From the NCBI RefSeq assembly GCF_010974825.1, contig NZ_JAAILA010000013.1, positions 266,593-330,592 of the forward strand: 64,000 nt of DNA, given 5' to 3'. Origin of the DNA: Aeromonas rivipollensis (GTDB lineage Bacteria; Pseudomonadota; Gammaproteobacteria; Enterobacterales; Aeromonadaceae). The notes below the pieces were generated by a model. That model made no database searches. It saw only the letters and a program-made list of their open reading frames with translations, and had not been told where the DNA came from. This document shows positions 46,783 to 54,514 of this stretch, piece by piece (position 1 is the first letter of the stretch; every line of letters begins with the position of its first letter). A program made the position numbers and the translations under genes.

Positions 46783-47604
46783 CTATGTGGTCTGCGCATA
46801 GGATGCTGTGTTGATCCACTGATGGTCCGCCTCCCAACTAAATAGCCATTTGCGGACCGGCCCTGCCATGACATTCAGATAGTAGTTGTCGTAACCCGCC
46901 AAGGTGGCGACCGGGTGATAGCCTCGGGGGGCCATGACCACATCCTTGTCATACACCGCCATCGATTCATCGAGGGTGCGATCATCGGTATAAACGCGCT
47001 GAAAGCAAAAACCTTGGGGCGGATTGATCCTGTGGTAGTAGGTCTCTTCCAGATAGGTCTCGTCAGGCACATTGTCCGTATCGTGCTTATGACTCGGGTA
47101 TGAGCTGGTGCACCCCTCTTCAGTAAACACTTCTACCACCAGTAAGCTATCGGCCAGGGCGGTATCGGGCAAAATATTGTGCACGAAGCGACGATTGTTG
47201 CCCCGGCCACGCGCCTCGGCCCCAATATCCTGCGGCCGGATCAGCCGGGAAGGATAAGTCCCTTTACCGGGTGCCCGACACACGGCAAGCTCGAGTGGCG
47301 TCTCGGCCACCACACTGCAGCTATCACCACGGGTAATGTAAACCGCCCAGGGCTTTTTGCGCTCGAACGGATTCATCCGCTCGCCGATGCGCGGATAACG
47401 GGCATGGGGCGTCGCAATGGACGCAAGACCCGCCACCAACACCAGGCAGAGTTCATCCTCACCCGCCGCAAACTCGATACGCTGGCTGGCCGCCAACTCG
47501 TACACCTCGAAGCCCACATGCTGCCAACCAGCAGACGCAGGGGTGATGCTGTGAGTACGTCCCTGTCCATCCGGAGAGTGATGGCGGGACAAGAGTTTAG
47601 ACAT
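46783..47604 (-). CDS. iolB: 5-deoxy-glucuronate isomerase IolB
   Basis: 273 residues from ATG 47604, with AAGGAG seven bases upstream. It isomerises 5-deoxy-glucuronate to 2-deoxy-5-keto-gluconate in inositol breakdown. It is a cupin-type protein with metal-binding histidines in SSYPSHKHDTDNVPDETYLE (about 175-195) and the YYHRINPPQGFCFQRVYTDD stretch. Last gene of iolX-C-E-B on the minus strand, 52 bases after iolE. No hairpin follows its stop immediately; the integrase hairpin lies about 110 bases on. Confidence 0.94.
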   Translation of the reverse strand: MSKLLSRHHSPDGQGRTHSITPASAGWQHVGFEVYELAASQRIEFAAGEDELCLVLVAGLASIATPHARYPRIGERMNPFERKKPWAVYITRGDSCSVVAETPLELAVCRAPGKGTYPSRLIRPQDIGAEARGRGNNRRFVHNILPDTALADSLLVVEVFTEEGCTSSYPSHKHDTDNVPDETYLEETYYHRINPPQGFCFQRVYTDDRTLDESMAVYDKDVVMAPRGYHPVATLAGYDNYYLNVMAGPVRKWLFSWEADHQWINTASYAQTT

Positions 47605-47656
47605 GCTGATCTCCTTAATACAGAAGCGGCGGGGCATGCCCCGCCGCTTCAAATGG

Positions 47657-48547
47657 TCAGATAAGACCCGCGTCCTGCGCAAAACGATGCAGATTCTGAT
47701 AACCCATTGAGGCATAGGTCAAGGGATGGGCAATTGCCGGATCCTGTTCTGCCTCAACGACCAGCCAGCCCTGATAACCATTCGCCTTCAAGATGGGGAA
47801 CAGCGCGCCGTAATCCACACAGCCATCTCCCGGTACCGTATAAACCCCCGCCAATACCGAGTCTAGGAAACTCAACTTGCGATTTTTCACATCCGCCAGC
47901 ACATTGGCACGCACATCCTTGCAGTGCACATGGTTGATGCGCGTCGCCCAACGTTGCGCTATCGCCACCGGATTGGCACCCGCAAAGGTCAGGTGACCGG
48001 TATCGAGCAACAACCCGACCTCATCGCCGGTATGGCGCATCAGATTATCAATGTCTTGCTCGGTTTCGATGACGGTCCCCATGTGGTGGTGATAGGCAAT
48101 TTTGACTCCCTGGCTCAGGGTGTAGCGGGCAAATTCGGTTAACTTGCGGCCATACTCCTCCCAGCGATCCGCCGGAAAGAGGGGACGCAGGTGTACCGGC
48201 ATCTGCTGGTTGCCATGGATGCAGCCGGTAACCTCGGCAAACACCATGACGTTAGAGCCGAGCTCGCGCAAGAGCGTCAGGTGATCCTGTACTGCCGCAA
48301 TTTCCTCTTCCACGCTGCGGCTCAGCAACTCGCCCGAGTACCAGCCAGACACCATTTTGAGTTGATGGCGCGCTAAAATCGGCCCCAGCACACTCGCCTG
48401 ACGAGGGAATTTATTACCCAGTTCAAAACCGGCAAAACCAGCCTGTTTGCCTTCAGTGAGGCAAGTTTCAAGCGATGTGTCAGCGCCGAGCGAGGGAAGA
48501 TCGTCATTGGTCCAGGTCAGCGGGTTGATTCCAAGTTGTACAGTCAT
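47657..48547 (-). CDS. iolE: 2-keto-myo-inositol dehydratase (inosose dehydratase) IolE
   Basis: 296 residues, TIM-barrel AP-endonuclease-2 family. It dehydrates 2-keto-myo-inositol to the trihydroxycyclohexanedione. Start MTVQLGINPLTWTNDDLPSL is canonical. Metal ligands and barrel motifs: GFELGNKFP (about 40), YHHHMGTVIETEQDID (about 155-170), LLLDTGHLTFAG (about 183-195), HVHCKDVR (about 215) and VVEAEQDP near the C-terminus. Follows iolC by 36 bases. Confidence 0.95.
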   Translation of the reverse strand: MTVQLGINPLTWTNDDLPSLGADTSLETCLTEGKQAGFAGFELGNKFPRQASVLGPILARHQLKMVSGWYSGELLSRSVEEEIAAVQDHLTLLRELGSNVMVFAEVTGCIHGNQQMPVHLRPLFPADRWEEYGRKLTEFARYTLSQGVKIAYHHHMGTVIETEQDIDNLMRHTGDEVGLLLDTGHLTFAGANPVAIAQRWATRINHVHCKDVRANVLADVKNRKLSFLDSVLAGVYTVPGDGCVDYGALFPILKANGYQGWLVVEAEQDPAIAHPLTYASMGYQNLHRFAQDAGLI

Positions 48548-48583
48548 GCTTAATACTCCTTTAAAATGTCACATGTCGATCAT

Positions 48584-50494
48584 TCATTGCATTGTGCGCT
48601 GACGCCACAGGGCGATAAGACGCAGGTAATTGTCCCGGATCTGGCCAACCAGTTGTTCATCACTGAGATCACCGGCAAGCCAGGCCCGCGAAGGGGCGCC
48701 AAATAAGGTACGCCCGACCGCAAATCCTTTAACTAGGGGGCTGCAAGCGGCATCGGCGAAGGCCGCCGCCAACTCAGCCTCGGGGGCATCCAAACCGAGC
48801 AACACAACCCCGCGGCAATAGGGGTCTCGCTCGGTGACCACTTGCTCGAGCGCTTGCCAACCCGTACGTGCCATCGGGGGGAGCTTCCACCAATCAGGTT
48901 TGACCCCCAGATTGTAAAAACGCTGAACAGCACGAAGATAGAGCCGGTCGTTGCGCGCCATGCCCACCGGCAGGATCACCTCAAGCAATAATTCATGGCC
49001 ACTCTCACAGCAGGCACGATAGACCTCTTGCACCATGACTTCCTGCTCCTGGCGCAACTCAGACGCGTCCTCCGGATGGCAAAACACCAGACACTTGACC
49101 ACATGCTCGCGCGGCCAATTGACCAGTTGCGTGCCGATATTGCCATGCTCGAGGGCCAGCGGGCGGGACCCAGGCAACTCGATAGGACGCCCAATCCACC
49201 AGCCACGGCCGGTCACATCATTGAGCACGCCCTGACCAAATGTGCTGTCACACAGCAACCCCGCCTTCCCAGCCAGCCCCGCTAGCTCCACGGTCTCACA
49301 ACTGGCGCGATAGATAAGTTGTTTGAGGGGCGCAATGCGATCGAGCGAGGCGCCAACTGCGCGCGCCATATCCACAAACTGGCTGCGATGATCAAACGCC
49401 ATGACACACAACTCGTTCCATTGACTGGCTCGGGTCGTCACACGGTGCAGGTGATTGAGATGTGAGTCCAGATCGGGGCGCAACACCTCGGCAGCGCGAG
49501 CCAGGTAATTATCCAGCTCGATGGCGGTCGGCATCGCGGGGGCACAACCATGACGTGAAACCACTAACGCACCGCACGCATTGGCGTAAGCGCAGGCACG
49601 CTCCCATCCCTCACCGTTGAGATAACCACGCAGCAAACCCGACATGAAGGCATCGCCCGCGCCCAACACGTTGAGCACTTCGACGCGCACCCCTTTGACG
49701 GTGATCCCTTGATCCAGCGAATCCGGGATCTCGCCGGTGAATACGGAGCAGCCCAGCGGCCCGCGCTTGCATACCAACTCAGCCCCGGTCAACTCACGCA
49801 CCCGGCGCAGGGCGCAGATGGTATCCGTTGAGCCGCCAGCAATATGAAACTCTTCTTCCGTCCCGACGATCAGATCGAACTGCCCCAGCACTTCCTGCAA
49901 CCGGGTGGTCACCTGTTCATTGGCGATGAAACGGGTCTCGCCATCCCCTAAAGAGGTCAGCCCCCACAGTACCGGACGATAATCGAGATCAATGGCGGTC
50001 TTGACCCCGTGGCGCCGGGCGTAATCGAGCGCGGTAAGCACTGCGTCTCTGGTCTTAGGATGGGAGAGATGGGTGCCCGTGATGGCAAGGCAACGGGCGG
50101 ATGCGATAAATTCCTCGTCAATATCGGCACGGGTCAGCGCCATGTCGGCACAGTTATCACGGTAGAAAACCAGCGGAAATGTTTCTTGATCTTTGATACC
50201 CAGGATCACCAGTGCGGTGAGATGATCCCGATCCGTGATGAGGTGGCTGGTATCGCAACCAACCCGCTTGAGCTCCTCGCGCAGGAAACGGCCCATATGC
50301 TCATCGCCCACCCGGGCCAGCATCGCGGACTTGAGGCCCAGACGTGCCGTACCAAACGCCACGTTACCTGATGATCCCCCCAGATACTTGGCAAATGAGC
50401 CCATATCCTCGAGTCGAGCGCCAATCTGCTGTCCATACAGATCCACGGCAACCCGGCCAAGACAAATCAGATCGAGTTTCTTGTTATTGATCAT
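48584..50494 (-). CDS. iolC: 5-dehydro-2-deoxygluconokinase fused to DUF2090 aldolase domain (IolC-IolJ fusion)
   Basis: 636 residues from ATG 50494, about twice the size of Bacillus IolC. Residues about 1-320 are a PfkB kinase (LDLICLGRVAVDLYGQQIGA at the N-terminus, GGSSGNVAFGTARLG, and the NVLGAGDAFMSGLLRGYL signature near 270). Residues about 335-636 are a DUF2090 domain (ELCVMAFDHRSQFVDMARAV onward, KGFAVGRTLFGAPSRAWL near the end). This fusion, common in proteobacteria, is thought to phosphorylate 2-deoxy-5-keto-gluconate and then cleave it to DHAP and malonate semialdehyde. It explains why no separate iolJ is seen. Confidence 0.93.
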   Translation of the reverse strand: MINNKKLDLICLGRVAVDLYGQQIGARLEDMGSFAKYLGGSSGNVAFGTARLGLKSAMLARVGDEHMGRFLREELKRVGCDTSHLITDRDHLTALVILGIKDQETFPLVFYRDNCADMALTRADIDEEFIASARCLAITGTHLSHPKTRDAVLTALDYARRHGVKTAIDLDYRPVLWGLTSLGDGETRFIANEQVTTRLQEVLGQFDLIVGTEEEFHIAGGSTDTICALRRVRELTGAELVCKRGPLGCSVFTGEIPDSLDQGITVKGVRVEVLNVLGAGDAFMSGLLRGYLNGEGWERACAYANACGALVVSRHGCAPAMPTAIELDNYLARAAEVLRPDLDSHLNHLHRVTTRASQWNELCVMAFDHRSQFVDMARAVGASLDRIAPLKQLIYRASCETVELAGLAGKAGLLCDSTFGQGVLNDVTGRGWWIGRPIELPGSRPLALEHGNIGTQLVNWPREHVVKCLVFCHPEDASELRQEQEVMVQEVYRACCESGHELLLEVILPVGMARNDRLYLRAVQRFYNLGVKPDWWKLPPMARTGWQALEQVVTERDPYCRGVVLLGLDAPEAELAAAFADAACSPLVKGFAVGRTLFGAPSRAWLAGDLSDEQLVGQIRDNYLRLIALWRQRTMQ

Positions 50495-50568
50495 ACCTAA
50501 CTCCAAGCTGGCTCCCTCGGGAGCGGTGATCCGCCACTGCGGCCACGGGAAAATGGGCACGGAGCCAC

Positions 50569-51699
50569 TTAGCATTCACTGACATCAACCCAGCGAGCAT
50601 GAGCATGGGAAAAAGCAATGGCGTCCAGCACCCTTGAAACCTTCCACCCCTCCTCGAAATCGGGCCAAAGGGCACCATCGGTGGCGATGGCATCGACCAG
50701 ATCGCGCACTTCCACCGTCTTTTGGTCGTTGAACCCGATGCCATGTCCGGCACCACCACAGAAGGGGGCGTAATCGGTGTGCGCCGGGCCAACCAATATG
50801 GTCTTGAAGCCTTGGCGAGCGACAGGATCATCGTGGCGATAGAGCTTGAGCTCGGCCATGCGCTCCTGCGTGAAGGAGAGGGTTCCTTTCGTGCCAGTAA
50901 TCACGTAACTGAGCCCCATCTTGCGGCCACACGCGATGCGAGAGGTTTCGATAAGACCACGTGCACCATTGGCAAACCGCATCATGGCATGGGCCTGATC
51001 CTCATTCTCGACCGGCACCATGGTACTGGCACCCGCCTGCGCAGGCCGATGAGTGATCACCGTCTGCAGATCCCCGCAGACCTGATCGATATCACCGACC
51101 AGATAGTGGGCCATGTTGACGATATGGGCGGCGAGATCGCCCAGCGCGCCCAAGCCAGCGGTTTCCTTGAAACAGTGCCAATGGATGGGCGCGAGCGGAT
51201 CGGCCATGTAATCTTCGTTGTGAGTACCGTAGAAATGCACAACGTCACCAATTTCGCCACTCGCGATGATCTCGCGCGCCAATGTCGCGGTGGGGTTTTT
51301 CATGTAGTTGAAACCAACCAGCGTTTTGACCCCGGCCAATTTGGCCGCTTCAACCATCTCACGGGCATCGGCGGCAGACAGCGCCAGGGGTTTTTCCGAA
51401 TAGACATGTTTACCGTGACGAATGGCCGCCAGCGCCATCTCTTTGTGCAGATGATTGGGTGAGCAGATATCAACGACATCGATAGCCGGATCTGCAACCA
51501 GGGCACGCCAGTCTCCGGTCGAGCGTCGAAAACCAAACTCCTGCGCCCGCTGCTTCGCCAACTCAGGGGTGACCTCGGCCACCATCTCACACACCAACTC
51601 ACCCTTGAGAGGGAACACGGTGGGCGCCTGGGCAAACGCGATGGCGTGAGCCCTGCCGATATAACCTGTTCCTATCAGACCGATGCGAACCTGCGTCAT
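50569..51699 (-). CDS. Gfo/Idh/MocA-family oxidoreductase of the inositol operon
   Basis: 376 residues from ATG 51699 (MTQVRIGLIGTGYIGRAHAI), behind GGAGAAGAG. Rossmann NAD-binding GLIGTGYIG at 7-15, the catalytic-lysine motif SEKPLALSAADA (about 96-107), and a C-terminal substrate domain with HWHCFKETAGLGALGDLAAH. It is clearly different from the iolG product in this window. In other iol clusters a second dehydrogenase of this family oxidises scyllo-inositol or another isomer (IolX/IolW, 'IolG2'), so it likely widens the inositol isomers used. First gene of iolX-C-E-B, 74 bases before iolC, and preceded by two palindromic operator-like sites. Confidence 0.88.
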   Translation of the reverse strand: MTQVRIGLIGTGYIGRAHAIAFAQAPTVFPLKGELVCEMVAEVTPELAKQRAQEFGFRRSTGDWRALVADPAIDVVDICSPNHLHKEMALAAIRHGKHVYSEKPLALSAADAREMVEAAKLAGVKTLVGFNYMKNPTATLAREIIASGEIGDVVHFYGTHNEDYMADPLAPIHWHCFKETAGLGALGDLAAHIVNMAHYLVGDIDQVCGDLQTVITHRPAQAGASTMVPVENEDQAHAMMRFANGARGLIETSRIACGRKMGLSYVITGTKGTLSFTQERMAELKLYRHDDPVARQGFKTILVGPAHTDYAPFCGGAGHGIGFNDQKTVEVRDLVDAIATDGALWPDFEEGWKVSRVLDAIAFSHAHARWVDVSEC

Positions 51700-51759
51700 A
51701 CACTCTTCTCCTGCTCTGGCCGGCACAGGGCCGGATCTCATTTCATGCCATGCTGGTAC

Positions 51760-51773
51760 GAAATATATATTTC
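51760..51773. promoter_or_regulatory. Candidate IolR operator 1 (upstream of the Gfo/Idh-iolCEB operon)
   Basis: GAAATATATATTTC, a perfect 14-base palindrome, 60 bases before the start at 51699. Shares the GAAAT/ATTTC arms with the other sites listed. Confidence 0.6.
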
Positions 51774-51819
51774 AGATAGGAGAGTAAATGAAATCAAAGA
51801 TTCATTTTGTGATCTGAGC

Positions 51820-51833
51820 GAAATTTTTGTTTC
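51820..51833. promoter_or_regulatory. Candidate IolR operator 2
   Basis: GAAATTTTTGTTTC, one mismatch in the right arm, 46 bases from site 1. A CRP-like half-site TTTTGTGATC (51805-51814) lies between the two. Confidence 0.5.
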
Positions 51834-51840
51834 TATCGGC

Positions 51841-52575
51841 TCACATCCGCATGCCATGGGCTTGCACGCGCTGATAGAGAGGCCCCAGCACCCGTGGCTG
51901 ACCCGCCAGGATCTCTTTCATTTGGACCAAAAGTAGCTCGCCAGTAGCCACGGCATCGGCCAGCGCATTATGCGCAAGATAAGGGGGTAAACCGCGCCGT
52001 TTGCGGATTTCGCTGAGCCGGTAATCCACGCGGTGCTCCTGCCGGTTACACAGCAACGATCTCTCCAGCGCCAACGTGTCGAGCCAAGGCAGTGGCAATT
52101 CATGCTCAATACCGTAATGACGAGCCAACAACGCAGTAAGGAAACGTCGTTCAATGGCGGCGCCATGGGCCACCAATAATCGCCCGGTCATCGCCTCGAG
52201 CAACGTAGACAGGGCATCCCTTTCATCGAGGCCGCCGTACAGTACCTGCGGGGTGATATGATGGATCACCGAACTCTCGGCGCTGACGGCTGCAGACGCC
52301 AGATAGTGGTGGCAAGATTCACCTAGGCGCAAAGTGCCCTCCACCACGGGTATCCACCCCATTGAGAGAATACGATCTTGTGCGGGATCCAATCCGCTGG
52401 TTTCCATGTCCAGCACCAACATCGGCAACAGCCAAGGATCGGCACTAGCCATCGGGTGATGCTGAGCCAGCAGGGTGCGCACCAGCGGTTCATGCCCAAA
52501 GCGGACCAGCGCCCTTGCCCGCCGCCGCTCAAGGGCGGCAAGGGGATCGATCCAACGTCGCAAAGAGCTTATCAT
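51841..52575 (-). CDS. DnaQ-type 3'-5' exonuclease domain protein
   Basis: 244 residues. DEDDh-type exonuclease motifs: Exo I VLDMETSGLDPAQDRILSMG (Asp, Glu, about 55-75), Exo II near LLVAHGAAIERRF (about 133-145), Exo III LAHNALADAVATGEL (His, Asp, about 198-212). Related to the DNA polymerase III epsilon fold, but the long N-terminal region (about 1-50, SSLRRWIDPLAALERRRARAL) differs from DnaQ itself. Its start overlaps the stop of the cNMP/CBS/DUF294 gene by four bases. In other bacteria this gene pair recurs beside sodium/solute symporters, as here. Role unknown; possibly nucleotide signalling or RNA turnover tied to transport. Confidence 0.85.
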   Translation of the reverse strand: MISSLRRWIDPLAALERRRARALVRFGHEPLVRTLLAQHHPMASADPWLLPMLVLDMETSGLDPAQDRILSMGWIPVVEGTLRLGESCHHYLASAAVSAESSVIHHITPQVLYGGLDERDALSTLLEAMTGRLLVAHGAAIERRFLTALLARHYGIEHELPLPWLDTLALERSLLCNRQEHRVDYRLSEIRKRRGLPPYLAHNALADAVATGELLLVQMKEILAGQPRVLGPLYQRVQAHGMRM

Positions 52576-54443
52576 CGCAATATCCCCGCGGCATGAAAGC
52601 GCTGACCTGCAGCTTCCTGCGTTCGGGCAATGATACGAAACGCATCCTTGAGATGATTGCGCTCAAACTGACTGAGGTTAGTGGGTGCAATACCGTGTCC
52701 CGGCGTGTCACCCTGGCGCAGCGCCTGGATCTGGTGTCGAAAACGCACCTGATTCAGGAATTCGAACGCCTCTAGCAACTCCTTGCGGCTTCCCTCACTG
52801 ATAATCTCGCCCGCCACCGCATCCGCGAGCCGCGTCGCCGTTTCACTGGCACTGCTACCTGCGGCCAAGGCATAGACCCGAGCGAGCTCAACCACCAGAT
52901 TGATCGCCTGCTTCTTGATGTTGAGAGTACTGCGATTCTCACCATCTCGCGCCAGCACAAACTGACGAAACAGGCCAAGAGGCGGGTTAACCCGGAGCGA
53001 ATTTGCCACCAACACAGTCAAAAAACGGGGATGACTGCCAATCAGTCGCCCCAACCCTGCTTGCAGACGGCTGACTAAGGAGGTGTCACCATAGAGAGCA
53101 CGCAGGTCAAGAAAGACGCTCGCATGAAGCAGTGCCTCGGTCTCCGGCTTGGCAATCCACGTCCGATAACGGGCCAACCAAGCATCAAGGCTAATACACC
53201 AGGCGGGGTTGGATGCCATCATATGACCAGGGCAGAGTTGGTAGCCACATTCAGCCAAACCGTAGCAAACCCACTCCCCCAAACGGCGAAAATACGCCAA
53301 TCCCTCTCCTTGAACCTCACAGGACAATACCAAGGCATTGTCCTGATCAGAAAAAGGATGCATTTCACCACGGGCTTGGGAACCTGCCGCCATCCAGGCA
53401 TAACTACAGGGTGGAGCCCCTAACTCCCGCTCCGCAAGTTGCAGCAGCCGACGAGTCATGGCATCAGCAATGAGGGTCATTATCTGGGCAATGCGCCCAG
53501 CCTGTACCCCGCCTTCCACAAGCGCCTCAAATAAGGCCTGGCGCTGTACACACAGCGTTTGTAACCCGGCCACGGACTCCTGCCGATAGATCCGACTGAT
53601 CAGAAATACCGCCTGGGCCTGGTTACGCTGCACCAGGCTGGTTGCTGTTAGCACCCCGCATATCCGCCCCTGTTCCATGACGGGCAGGCTGCGGACGTTA
53701 TGATGCATCATCAGTTCCATCGCCTGGATCAGCGGTGCGTTGCTGTCAATCGTGCATGGGTTGCAACTCATTACCAACCTGATCGGCTGATCAAATTGCA
53801 ACCCCTGAGCGATCACCCGTTTGGTCATGTCTCTATCGCTCACGATACCAAGTAAGGCTCCTCTTTCCATGATCAACGCACTGGATCTATGCTCACGCAC
53901 CATCACCTTTGCGGTCTCATGTATGGATGTTTCCGGCGATACCACCGCCATCTTACGATTGACCATGACTGAAACCGGCTGAAGAGAAAAAAGCACCTCA
54001 TCGGAGGGACGATCACGCTGTTGTCCAGAGGCCAGGCGCCTGTGTTCCGCCTCGGCAAAATGCTCTTTGAGTGAGTAATTCTGCTCCATGACCTCATAGA
54101 GCACCGGCTTCGGAATACAGTAGATAAGGGCAGGCTCGATCGCTATCACCTGATAGTCGCAACCACCTTCCCGTTCGAGCTGGCTGAATCCGAACAGATC
54201 ACCACTGCCCAAACGGGCACGTAAACTCTGATCTTGATAGCGTTGTTCAAGTGCGCCGGTGCGCACGACAAACAGCCCCTTCCCTACGATGCGTTCACCT
54301 GGCAATGCCTCCCCCGCAGACCAATAAGAGATCTCAATCTGTCCCGCCAACAAATTCAACTCTGACTCTCGCAAAAGATCGAACGGGTCTGTGGAGGAAA
54401 GAAAGTGACAAATATTTGGCAACAGGGATTGGTCCAACGACAT
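52572..54443 (-). CDS. cNMP-binding / CBS-pair / DUF294 nucleotidyltransferase-like regulatory protein
   Basis: 623 residues, cytoplasmic. Domain order: cyclic-nucleotide-binding fold (about 10-135, with GERIVGKGLFVVRTGALEQRY in two parts and RLGSGDLFGFSQLE), CBS pair (about 155-275, SIHETAKVMVREHRSSALIM and GIVSDRDMTKRVIAQG), DUF294 nucleotidyltransferase-like domain with GSQARGEMHPFSDQDNALV (about 355-373; GS and DxD arrangement as in GlnD), then DUF294_C (about 440-615). Upstream gene is the Na+/solute symporter (71 bases) and the downstream gene the exonuclease (overlap). Such proteins occur next to acetate/solute symporters in many proteobacteria and are thought to adjust transport, but the substrate of the transferase fold is unknown. 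Confidence 0.88.
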   Translation of the reverse strand: MSLDQSLLPNICHFLSSTDPFDLLRESELNLLAGQIEISYWSAGEALPGERIVGKGLFVVRTGALEQRYQDQSLRARLGSGDLFGFSQLEREGGCDYQVIAIEPALIYCIPKPVLYEVMEQNYSLKEHFAEAEHRRLASGQQRDRPSDEVLFSLQPVSVMVNRKMAVVSPETSIHETAKVMVREHRSSALIMERGALLGIVSDRDMTKRVIAQGLQFDQPIRLVMSCNPCTIDSNAPLIQAMELMMHHNVRSLPVMEQGRICGVLTATSLVQRNQAQAVFLISRIYRQESVAGLQTLCVQRQALFEALVEGGVQAGRIAQIMTLIADAMTRRLLQLAERELGAPPCSYAWMAAGSQARGEMHPFSDQDNALVLSCEVQGEGLAYFRRLGEWVCYGLAECGYQLCPGHMMASNPAWCISLDAWLARYRTWIAKPETEALLHASVFLDLRALYGDTSLVSRLQAGLGRLIGSHPRFLTVLVANSLRVNPPLGLFRQFVLARDGENRSTLNIKKQAINLVVELARVYALAAGSSASETATRLADAVAGEIISEGSRKELLEAFEFLNQVRFRHQIQALRQGDTPGHGIAPTNLSQFERNHLKDAFRIIARTQEAAGQRFHAAGILR

Positions 54444-54477
54444 GGGAATACAACCTCCAGGTATTACTAATAGGAAC

Positions 54478-54496
54478 GCCCCCTAATGAAGGGGGC
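54478..54496 (-). promoter_or_regulatory. Hairpin between the symporter and cNMP/CBS genes
   Basis: GCCCCCT (minus) pairs with AGGGGGC around a five-base loop (54478-54484 with 54490-54496), without a T run. It may partly limit read-through from the symporter into the cNMP/CBS and exonuclease genes. Confidence 0.5.
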
Positions 54497-54514
54497 ATCG
54501 ACAACAAGAATAAT

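Noticed and set aside
51841..54443. Toxin-antitoxin or defence system reading of the exonuclease plus cNMP/CBS pair
   Set aside because: No toxin-like small protein, no phage-defence domain, and the link to a solute symporter and iol genes points to metabolism control.
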